Source of the DNA: Melioribacter roseus
GTDB lineage: Bacteria > Bacteroidota > Ignavibacteria > Ignavibacteriales > Melioribacteraceae
DNA: 12,017 nt
Direction: 5' to 3'
Assembly (NCBI GenBank): GCA_020724325.1
Contig: DYHC01000027.1
Coordinates: 1-12,017, forward strand
In this document: in pieces, positions 5,648 to 11,146 of the stretch
Position numbering within the stretch: position 1 is the stretch's first letter
Layout of the letters: each line of letters begins with the position of its first letter
Notes under the pieces: generated by a model
Seen by the model: only the letters and a program-made list of their open reading frames with translations
Told to the model about the DNA's origin: nothing
Databases searched by the model: none
Translations under genes and position numbers: made by a program

Positions 5648-7980
5648 TGACCGATGACGAAATTAAAAAAAGAATAATTGCGCTGCAATCAAAAGCCGAT
5701 ACGGCTCACGAGAAATTATTAAATTCATATCAGCGAGACATTGTTTCCTCTTACAAAAAATCACTCGAAGAGATTAAAAAGAAAATTGCAGGCATATATG
5801 AAAAATTTGGTGATAACGTCACTTACTCCGATATGCAATCATACAATCGTCTGGCGGTGTTGGAAAAAGAAATTTCTCTTCAGTTGAAAGAATTAACCGG
5901 AGAGAACATTAAGCTAACAACAGAATCTATAAAAGAATGTTTTGCAGAATCATATTATCGAACTGGGTACAGCTTCGAAAGCGGTCTTGGTATTAAGGTG
6001 GGCTTCGGTCAATTGAATCCGACTGTAATTAGTGCAGTAGTGCTGAATTCTCTAGACTCGATCAAGTGGCCTAACCGCATAAAAGACCATATCGCGAATA
6101 AATATAACAATGCAATACGGCAAGAGATAACGCAGGGATTGATTGAGGGAAAAGGATACGCAAAGATAGCCCAGGCAATAACCAAACGCACTGAGATTAC
6201 GGCTTCGCGGGCTCTTATTATCGCCAGAACGGAAAGCGGACGCGCACAATCAACAGGGCGTGTTCTTGCGTATAGCAAAGCCGAGGTTGCTGCCGAACGG
6301 CTTGGAATAAAAACTACTCGAATATGGGTCTCAACATTGGACCAACGGACACGCGATACACATAGAAGTATGGATATGCAAGAGGCGCACGAAAATGCTG
6401 ATGGCAAATTGGTATTTACTTTGCCGGGTGGAGCAGAGACCGAGGGGCCAAGATTAAGCGGGATTGCTGCCGAGGATATTAATTGTTTCCCGTACTATAT
6501 ATCTGTCAATTCGCTAAGCAGCGTTGAGAATTTAACGAAAAGATATTATGAAGGAGAATTAATTAAGATCATTACTGCTAGTGGCATACAGATCACCGGA
6601 ACCCCGAATCACCCAATATTGACGCCTCAAGGATGGATTCCTCTTAATTCTCTTAATAAGGGTAGCGACATATTCTGCGCACGTTTTAGTGATAAAATGG
6701 TTACGAGAAATCCAAACGTAGATTATACTCCAGCCATTTTCCGTGATATATTTGATTTTGCGAACATCATTAGCCCGGCTAAGAGGTTCACCGGGGTTAA
6801 AAAGAATTTCCACGGCGATGGGTTCGAAAGCGATGTCTATATTATATCTACCAAAAGCTTTTTGAAGTTTGCCCTTCAGACCATATTCAGCAAGCCATTC
6901 AGCAAAAAGAATTTCTTCTTTTCCCAATTTAGAAAGAGTTCTTTCTTTCGTAAGCGCTTTTTTATAAAGTTCTTCTTCGCTGGCTGGTTGACTTTTTCTT
7001 GTCTTATTCGCTTTTGCGACAAGTTTTTTACGATCTGCAAAACTTGTTTTGGACATTCTCAAAAACATAGCTTCGCTTCTATTCAAGGGGATGATCTGAT
7101 TTTCTCTAAAAATTCTCAAAATTACATTCCTACTGACGCCGAATTTGTTAGCGAGTCCCTTAACAGAAAATCCTTTTTTATAAAACTTGATAACATCGTC
7201 AGTGTTGATAGAATTATTTTTAGCGGCCATGTATATAACCTTGAGACAGTTGACAATTATTATTTGGTAAATAATATAAAAGAAAATAATTATAATGGCA
7301 ATTGCATAATAGCTCACAATTGTCGGTGTACTTCTCGGATGGAAATTAAAGGCATTACTCATAAAGTAAGAAGGGATGGCGAAGGTTCATTAGTCAAGAA
7401 TATGTCTTTTGACGAATGGGCGGCCGAGAAAGGAATCCGATTAAGAAAAACGGTCAGAGGTGATGATATTGGTTTTAACAAATACAAACGCTTTAATGAC
7501 TCCGAATTTGGTTCGTTAGCAAATCTAAAACTTACTGAAGATGAGGCGAGCGCAATTAAGTATTATACTTCTGACGATAGAAAAATAAATGCGCTGAATA
7601 AAAAATTACGTGAAGGCACTGCAACTAAGAACGATAAGATCGTTGAGAAGGTACTCAATCAAGCGCTTAATAAAATGCCGAGCTATGAAGGAACGGTTTA
7701 TCGAGGAATTAAAATTTCTGATGTTGATGGTTTTATAAAGCGATATACTTCTGGCAAAGAGATTGATTTCAGTCAATTCACTTCTACATCTTTTAAGAAA
7801 GCTGAATCCTATTATGGGAATGTGAAATATGAAATTATCTCCAAAACAGGCAAAGACGTTTCTGCTCTATCATCCAAACCAGCAGAAAAGGAAGTGCTAT
7901 TCAAGAGCGATGCAAAGTTTAAGGTAATCAATGTTGAAAATAAGAACGGGAAAACCTATATTATTCTCGAGGAGAAATGA
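5647..7980 (+). CDS. MuF minor head protein, with intein, fused to a C-terminal ADP-ribosyltransferase domain
   Basis: A 777-residue precursor. Residues 1-100 are largely helical. About 150-279 plus 559-567 form the Phage_Mu_F domain (ARTESGRAQ at 193-201, IWVSTLDQRTRDTH at 226-239, then EDIN|CRCTS). An intein (280-558) splits the conserved INCRC motif; splicing would give a 498-residue mature protein. Residues about 610-777 look like an R-S-E class ART: TVYRG with Arg686, FTSTSF with Ser713-Thr-Ser715, and AEKEVLF with Glu747-x-Glu749, the ExE motif of arginine-type toxins. MuF proteins sit at the portal inside the head, and MuF-toxin fusions are a known polymorphic toxin class of temperate phages. 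The ART may therefore be delivered with the DNA or act on host targets. Target unknown; all catalytic residues appear present. The start overlaps the preceding stop by one base. Confidence 0.9.
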   Translation: MTDDEIKKRIIALQSKADTAHEKLLNSYQRDIVSSYKKSLEEIKKKIAGIYEKFGDNVTYSDMQSYNRLAVLEKEISLQLKELTGENIKLTTESIKECFAESYYRTGYSFESGLGIKVGFGQLNPTVISAVVLNSLDSIKWPNRIKDHIANKYNNAIRQEITQGLIEGKGYAKIAQAITKRTEITASRALIIARTESGRAQSTGRVLAYSKAEVAAERLGIKTTRIWVSTLDQRTRDTHRSMDMQEAHENADGKLVFTLPGGAETEGPRLSGIAAEDINCFPYYISVNSLSSVENLTKRYYEGELIKIITASGIQITGTPNHPILTPQGWIPLNSLNKGSDIFCARFSDKMVTRNPNVDYTPAIFRDIFDFANIISPAKRFTGVKKNFHGDGFESDVYIISTKSFLKFALQTIFSKPFSKKNFFFSQFRKSSFFRKRFFIKFFFAGWLTFSCLIRFCDKFFTICKTCFGHSQKHSFASIQGDDLIFSKNSQNYIPTDAEFVSESLNRKSFFIKLDNIVSVDRIIFSGHVYNLETVDNYYLVNNIKENNYNGNCIIAHNCRCTSRMEIKGITHKVRRDGEGSLVKNMSFDEWAAEKGIRLRKTVRGDDIGFNKYKRFNDSEFGSLANLKLTEDEASAIKYYTSDDRKINALNKKLREGTATKNDKIVEKVLNQALNKMPSYEGTVYRGIKISDVDGFIKRYTSGKEIDFSQFTSTSFKKAESYYGNVKYEIISKTGKDVSALSSKPAEKEVLFKSDAKFKVINVENKNGKTYIILEEK
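6484..7320 (+). mobile_element. Intein (279 aa) inserted in the MuF INCRC motif
   Basis: The intein runs from Cys280 to Asn558 of the precursor. N-terminal splicing region: Cys1, then YYEGELIKI and block B GTPNHPILTPQGW, with T319-P-N-H322 as the TxxH motif. C-terminal region: SGHVYNLETVDNYYLVNNI (block F, about 526-544) and IIAHN followed by Cys559 (block G, with penultimate His557, terminal Asn558 and +1 Cys). Removing it restores INCRCT, the conserved MuF motif, which fixes both boundaries. Block A lacks the common GDT, as I recall for inteins in phage head proteins. Between the Hint halves lies a 170-residue linker that contains no sense-strand endonuclease domain. The endonuclease is instead on the opposite strand. 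Seven or more extra residues (KENNYNG) separate blocks F and G. Confidence 0.9.
6559..7230 (-). CDS. Antisense homing endonuclease-like gene: HTH plus Vsr/EDxHD-like nuclease (223 aa)
   Basis: Lies wholly inside the intein, on the opposite strand. I choose the ATG at 7230-7228: CAAGG (7243-7239) lies eight bases upstream and the HTH domain begins here. The open frame continues to 7362, but that 44-residue extension is Ile/Tyr-rich antisense of the splicing domain. Residues about 11-41 form a helix-turn-helix (YKKGFSVKGLANKFGVSRNV). About 85-180 is a nuclease core: LFAEWLAEYGL, YNIDIAF (Asp132), PIAVEI (Glu141), KYITENGWSIIYVWIS. The order matches Vsr-like homing endonucleases. The histidine I would expect after Glu141 is not obvious (the stretch reads LFNPGEPLSR), so activity is uncertain. 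Codons are in exact register with the sense codons. None of its 19 Leu and 16 Ser codons is TTA, CTA or TCA, which would be sense stops. Confidence 0.82.
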   Translation of the reverse strand: MAAKNNSINTDDVIKFYKKGFSVKGLANKFGVSRNVILRIFRENQIIPLNRSEAMFLRMSKTSFADRKKLVAKANKTRKSQPASEEELYKKALTKERTLSKLGKEEILFAEWLAEYGLKGKLQKAFGRYNIDIAFEPIAVEILFNPGEPLSRANDVRKIKYITENGWSIIYVWISRNHFITKTCAEYVATLIKRIKRNPSLRRQYWVIRGSGDLYATSSNDLN

Positions 7981-7984
7981 ATTT

Positions 7985-8173
7985 ATGAAAGAAGGCGTTA
8001 TTTATGAATCCCCGGACATTACTGAAGGGGATCGTAAAAGAATGAAAAAATTCATCCGCTATATGGAAGAAATTGATCGTCAACGCGCGAAAATGACACC
8101 CGAAGAAAGAGCAAAGCAAGATAAAGAACTAGCCGGTCTCCACTCCAAAATGCAAGCCGGAATTGACGAATAA
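7985..8173 (+). CDS. Small charged protein (62 aa) after the toxin gene
   Basis: ATG 7985 follows GAGGAG (7969-7974) that lies within the end of the MuF-ART gene, four bases after its stop; the two are clearly co-translated. The product is highly charged and helical (GDRKRMKKFIRYMEEIDRQR, then TPEERAKQDKELAGLHSKMQ) with no membrane segment, Cys or known motif. A gene directly downstream of a MuF toxin is where an immunity protein would be expected, so this is the candidate. A small head accessory protein is equally possible. It is the last gene before the terminator at 8235-8255. Confidence 0.6.
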   Translation: MKEGVIYESPDITEGDRKRMKKFIRYMEEIDRQRAKMTPEERAKQDKELAGLHSKMQAGIDE

Positions 8174-8192
8174 TTTTTTAAATCTGCTTTTT

Positions 8193-8220
8193 ATCATAAC
8201 CTCGTTGTGATTTGCTTTAT
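8193..8220 (+). terminator. Weak hairpin with T-rich tail
   Basis: ATCATAAC (8193-8200) pairs with GTTGTGAT (8204-8211) with one G-U wobble and a three-base loop, followed by TTGCTTTAT. It may be a weak first terminator or an RNA-stabilising hairpin before the stronger one at 8235. Confidence 0.35.
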
Positions 8221-8234
8221 CTTAAAAAAGATTG

Positions 8235-8255
8235 ACCCACTTCGGTGGGTTTTTT
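8235..8255 (+). terminator. Strong rho-independent terminator
   Basis: ACCCAC (8235-8240), loop TTCG, GTGGGT (8245-8250), then five further T. The stem closes on C(UUCG)G, a very stable tetraloop. An A-run lies just upstream (8224-8229), so it may also work on the minus strand. It ends the terminase-portal-MuF transcript and implies either partial readthrough or a separate promoter for scaffold and coat genes. Confidence 0.85.
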
Positions 8256-8275
8256 GTCGCCGGAACTTTTCAAAA

Positions 8276-8295
8276 ATCCTAAAGAAAATTAGGAT
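8276..8295 (-). terminator. AT-rich inverted repeat, terminator-like on the minus strand
   Basis: ATCCTAA (8276-8282) is the reverse complement of TTAGGAT (8289-8295). Read on the minus strand, the stem is followed directly by a T-run (complement of 8272-8275). No minus-strand gene is seen to its right, so it may instead be a regulatory hairpin in the + strand leader. The same arms occur in the hairpin at 1235-1254. Confidence 0.35.
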
Positions 8296-8353
8296 GACTT
8301 TCTAATCTCATACCGATAGTTTTCACCAAGATTAATTCACAAAAACAAACGGA

Positions 8354-8384
8354 CTTTCCGGCGTGAACGGAAAGGACAAAGGAG
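8354..8384 (+). promoter_or_regulatory. Leader hairpin and ribosome binding site before the scaffold gene
   Basis: CTTTCCG (8354-8360) pairs exactly with CGGAAAG (8368-8374) around a seven-base loop, four bases before the strong site AAAGGAG (8378-8384), which is nine bases from ATG 8394. A stable hairpin just upstream of a strong site suggests mRNA stabilisation or translational control of the most abundant head proteins. In the rest of the 220-base gap (8174-8393) I see terminators and hairpins but no promoter I can defend. Confidence 0.5.
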
Positions 8385-8393
8385 TTAATAATC

Positions 8394-8990
8394 ATGGATC
8401 TCAAGTCAATCTTGGCAAAACTGGAAAAAGGCGAAGCAATAACCGCCGACGAACTCAATTTCTTAAAGGGACTTAAAACAGTCAACCTTGACAGTGTTAA
8501 GGAATTCCTGGAGAAAGATGAAGCAGCAAAAAAATATTTGCAAAGCTTAACTGATGCGGCTGTAACAAAAGGTATCGCAACGTTTAAAGAAAAAACAATG
8601 CCCGGACTTATCGAGGAAGAAATCAAAAAGAAATTTCCGGACGAAACAGAAGAGCAGAAAAAGTTAAGATTACTTACCGAAGATCAGGCAAAGTTAAAAG
8701 CCGACATCAAACGTAAGGATTTGTTGGCAAAAGCTACCTCCGTGGCAATCGAAAAAAAACTGCCGCTCAAATTGGTTGAAAAGTTTTTAGGCGATGATGA
8801 AGAAACGACAATCAAGAATCTTGAATTATTCGAAACCGAATATAACGGTGGAATAACAGCTGCGGTCGAAGAAAAATTCAAGGTGAACGGCAGAACGCCA
8901 CCGACAACACCCTTAACACCTCCAGTTGATTACAGCAAGATGACAGATGATCAATACTATAGCGAACGATTAAAAGAACAAAAAAAATAG
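8394..8990 (+). CDS. Capsid scaffold-like protein
   Basis: A 198-residue acidic, strongly helical protein directly before the coat gene, the usual place for a scaffold. About residues 20-150 are long charged helices with coiled-coil character (for example IEEEIKKKFPDETEEQKKLR), and a Pro/Thr-rich linker follows (TPPTTPLTPPVDY, about 168-182). The tail is short and basic-acidic, ending in Lys, which would suit coat binding. It resembles DUF4355/GP20-like phage scaffolds in composition and order. Scaffolds guide coat assembly and then leave or are degraded. The start ATG 8394 has the best ribosome binding site in the window, consistent with high expression. Confidence 0.75.
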   Translation: MDLKSILAKLEKGEAITADELNFLKGLKTVNLDSVKEFLEKDEAAKKYLQSLTDAAVTKGIATFKEKTMPGLIEEEIKKKFPDETEEQKKLRLLTEDQAKLKADIKRKDLLAKATSVAIEKKLPLKLVEKFLGDDEETTIKNLELFETEYNGGITAAVEEKFKVNGRTPPTTPLTPPVDYSKMTDDQYYSERLKEQKK

Positions 8991-8999
8991 GATACTACA

Positions 9000-10244
9000 A
9001 TGAAAAAGTTTTTTATTAAACATCCGGTTATTTCCGCAATCACGGCTTTTATGTTTTTGATTGTTTCGGCTATATTATTTCAGTCCGAAACCACAAAGGA
9101 CGGAGTAATATTAGCAAACACATTTCTCACAACTCAATTAATCGCACGTGAAGCGTTAATTAGACTGCGGAATTTCCTCGTAATGAGGATGCTCATTTAT
9201 AACGATTATTCAAATACATATCAAAAGCAGGGTGATACAATCCGTGTAAAGAAGCCGCCAGTCTATGTTGCGGATGAATTCGGCGGAACAATAAATCTTC
9301 AAAATATTTCGGAAGACTCTGTTAACATCACATTGAACCACATTGCAGACGTATCCGTAAACTGGACTTCGAAAGAAAAAGCACTGAATATTGATCAGTT
9401 CAATCAGCAGGTGCTCGATCCGGCGATGGAAGCCATTGCACAAAAGATTGACGCTGACATTCACAAAGAATTTTACAAGGACGTTCCCTACTTTATTGGC
9501 ACTTCGGGTACTACACCAGACGGTCTTGATGATTTTGCGAATGCGGCTTTAATGTTAAATAAAAATAAAGTTCCTCTATCCAATAGAGTTGCTGTTTGGG
9601 ATCCGGCTGCACATTCGAAATTCTCCATCTTGGATGCAATTGTTCATGCCGAAAAATCCGGCTCAACTCAAGCGCTGCGTGAAGGTTCAATCGGACGTAT
9701 TCAGGGAATGGAAAATTACATGACTCAAAACGTTCTCACGCATACAGCAGGAACATTCACGGCAGTTACAACACCGCAAGTTAATACATTGGCTGTTGTA
9801 GGGTCGAACACAATCGTGCTTAAAGGCGGTGCGGGTATCGAGACAATTAAACAGGGTGATGTATTTTATATAATCACCGGAGGAGTTAATTATTATTATG
9901 CAGCTGCCTCTGACGCTGCCGCTGTTGCCGGTGTTGTATCGATTACAACCGTTAATAAGGTCCAGGCAGCTCATGCCGTTGATAACGCGGTTGTTTTCCC
10001 TGATAAAACAGCCGGAGCGCATGTTGCTAATCTTGCTTTCATCCGAAATGCGTGTGCATTTGTTTCGAGACCGCTCGAAACACCCATGGGCGGAGCTTCG
10101 GCATATACAGCAAACTTCGAAGGCATCTCGCTCAGGGTTACTGCTGGTTATGACATAACGACGAAAAAGGAAATATTATCGATCGATACACTATATGGTA
10201 TCAAGGCTGTTTATCCAGAATTGGCGGTTCGGATACTTGGATAA
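9000..10244 (+). CDS. Major capsid protein, P22 coat type, with extra N-terminal membrane-like segment
   Basis: From residue 38 on it matches the P22 coat family: ANTFLTTQLIAREALIRLRN, then SVNITLNHIADVSVNWTSKE, KALNIDQFNQQVLDPAME, and the C-terminal VTAGYDITTKKEILSIDTLY. About 250-340 would be the variable insertion domain. Hundreds of copies form the icosahedral shell. Unusually, the frame begins 37 residues earlier, at ATG 9000, with a basic start (MKKFFIKH) and a hydrophobic stretch (about 10-27, ISAITAFMFLIVSAILF) like a signal anchor. The normal family start (Met-Ala-Asn-Thr) is here TTA-GCA-AAC-ACA, with no start codon, yet a strong site (AAAGGACGGAG, 9095-9105) sits just upstream. The site before 9000 is weaker (AGGAT, 8989-8993). 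Nine bases separate it from the scaffold stop. Confidence 0.92.
   Translation: MKKFFIKHPVISAITAFMFLIVSAILFQSETTKDGVILANTFLTTQLIAREALIRLRNFLVMRMLIYNDYSNTYQKQGDTIRVKKPPVYVADEFGGTINLQNISEDSVNITLNHIADVSVNWTSKEKALNIDQFNQQVLDPAMEAIAQKIDADIHKEFYKDVPYFIGTSGTTPDGLDDFANAALMLNKNKVPLSNRVAVWDPAAHSKFSILDAIVHAEKSGSTQALREGSIGRIQGMENYMTQNVLTHTAGTFTAVTTPQVNTLAVVGSNTIVLKGGAGIETIKQGDVFYIITGGVNYYYAAASDAAAVAGVVSITTVNKVQAAHAVDNAVVFPDKTAGAHVANLAFIRNACAFVSRPLETPMGGASAYTANFEGISLRVTAGYDITTKKEILSIDTLYGIKAVYPELAVRILG
9095..9113 (+). promoter_or_regulatory. Relic-looking ribosome binding site inside the coat gene
   Basis: AAAGGACGGAG (9095-9105) is followed by TAATA and then TTA at 9111-9113, the codon where P22-type coat proteins normally begin (next residues Ala-Asn-Thr-Phe-Leu-Thr). 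Spacing is right for initiation at 9111, but TTA is not a start codon; the only nearby in-frame near-start is ATA at 9108. Read as the remains of the original start region. Confidence 0.5.
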
Positions 10245-10250
10245 TAATAT

Positions 10251-10285
10251 GGCGGAGAGCTTCCTCATTTCTCCGCCTATTTTTT
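10251..10285 (+). terminator. Rho-independent terminator after the coat gene
   Basis: GGCGGAGA (10251-10258) pairs exactly with TCTCCGCC (10270-10277) around an 11-base loop, followed by TATTTTTT. It starts six bases after the coat stop codon. A terminator right after the coat gene is usual where coat and scaffold are made in excess over downstream connector proteins. Confidence 0.88.
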
Positions 10286-10305
10286 AATTAATTGTGAGCA
10301 TAAAA

Positions 10306-10530
10306 ATGAAGTGTGAAAAATGTGGTAAAGAATTTAGTGAATCGGTTTATCCGTTGCATTTGGAACGTTGTAAATCAAAAGTAGATGAACTATCTACCGG
10401 CAAACAAAATGAAGAGGAAACTAAAACCGAATCGAAAGAGGAAAAAGAGGAAGTAGATAATATATCTACCGACGCTGAATCAAAAGTAGATGAACTATCT
10501 ACCGGCAAACGTAAAAAGGGCAAACAATGA
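10306..10530 (+). CDS. Small zinc-finger protein with acidic repeat tail (74 aa)
   Basis: I choose ATG 10306 (a GTG at 10294 in the same frame would add four residues; no good ribosome binding site is seen for either). Residues 3-22 form a Cys2-His-Cys finger: CEKCGKEF, then His18 and Cys22. The remainder is a Lys/Glu-rich linker with SKVDELSTGK at residues 24-33 and again at 59-68, and a variant VDNIST between. The DNA of the repeats carries palindromes (10381-10502). In this position, between coat and connector, small hypothetical proteins with short zinc fingers are common. DNA or protein binding is plausible; the repeat tail looks inserted rather than folded. It is coupled to the connector by an ATGA overlap. 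Confidence 0.7.
   Translation: MKCEKCGKEFSESVYPLHLERCKSKVDELSTGKQNEEETKTESKEEKEEVDNISTDAESKVDELSTGKRKKGKQ
10373..10510 (+). repeat. Exact 33-base direct repeat and three GTAGAT-N5-ATCTAC palindromes
   Basis: The 33 bases at 10373-10405 recur exactly at 10478-10510. Each copy contains the palindrome GTAGAT-gaact-ATCTAC (10381-10397 and 10486-10502). A third palindrome with a different centre, GTAGAT-aatat-ATCTAC, is at 10453-10469. All three are in the same reading frame and give VD-x-x-ST. The arms are conserved while the centre varies, which suggests DNA or RNA structure rather than protein is what is kept. Confidence 0.85.
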
Positions 10531-11144
10531 TCGTCACGGTTAGTGAAGTTAAAAGCTTGCTTCAAATAGTTGATTCTTCGAAAGATACATTTATTGCATC
10601 TATGATCCCGATCGTTCAAGATTTTGTATTTACATATACGAATAACTATTTCGAAATATTAACCGATAAGGTTTACCGTGAATCAAATTCAATTTCATTT
10701 GTTAACGGTTCACCTTCTAAAATAAATGATTCACAAAACAAATTTATTTCTGCGGGATTTGTACCTGGTATTCATACAAGGGTTCAAGGCAGCAAATTCA
10801 ATGACGGCGTTTATAAAGTTGCTGCCGTTGAAGCCGGTTCGCTAATATTATCCGCAGAAGAAGAATTAACAAATGAATCGGTTGATAGCGAAGTGGTTAC
10901 GCTTATTACAGTTGTAAAATTTCCGAAAGGAATAAAATTACCGGTTGCAAAACTTATAGGGTTTCATCTTGATCCAAAGAACGCGAAGGGTGTTCAGTCT
11001 GAAAGTCTTGGAGATCATTCGATCAGCTTCCAGTCCGGAGGGAATTACCCACAGTCATTACTTAACGATTTAATTCCATACCGCAGAATGATAACTCTCG
11101 GTGATTCAAAAAAAAGAATGTATAGCATCACCAATAAGAGGTAG
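10527..11144 (+). CDS. Head-tail connector protein (gp6/gp15-like) with inserted beta domain
   Basis: 205 residues, starting at an ATGA overlap with the zinc-finger gene. The N-terminal helices (TVSEVKSLLQIVDSSKDTFI, about 4-23, then IPIVQDFVFTYTNNYF to 42) and the late helix plus strand (KLPVAKLIGFHLDP, then SLGDHSISF at about 160-168) are typical of connector proteins that bind under the portal. Between them, about 52-127, is a strand-rich insert (AGFVPGIHTRVQGSKFNDGV and following), which may be a decoration or binding domain. Such connectors form a ring that seals the head after packaging. The next gene starts two bases after the stop. Confidence 0.78.
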   Translation: MIVTVSEVKSLLQIVDSSKDTFIASMIPIVQDFVFTYTNNYFEILTDKVYRESNSISFVNGSPSKINDSQNKFISAGFVPGIHTRVQGSKFNDGVYKVAAVEAGSLILSAEEELTNESVDSEVVTLITVVKFPKGIKLPVAKLIGFHLDPKNAKGVQSESLGDHSISFQSGGNYPQSLLNDLIPYRRMITLGDSKKRMYSITNKR

Positions 11145-11146
11145 CT

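Noticed and set aside
6009..6407. Minus-strand open frame opposite the MuF domain (132 codons)
   Set aside because: It lies opposite a conserved MuF region, its Cys/Ser/Arg-rich composition is that of a mirror frame, and it shows no domain, unlike the frame at 6559-7230.
6484..7320. Group I intron instead of an intein
   Set aside because: The frame is open throughout and encodes complete splicing motifs (Cys1, TPNH, HN plus Cys); no protein break or intron features are needed.
7231..7362. 44-residue N-terminal extension of the antisense nuclease, starting at an ATG at 7362
   Set aside because: It is an Ile/Tyr-rich mirror of the intein C-terminal splicing domain and extein; the HTH domain and a CAAGG site point to ATG 7230.
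10373..10510. CRISPR array
   Set aside because: Only two exact units and one partial, spacers are coding and in frame, and there are no cas genes.
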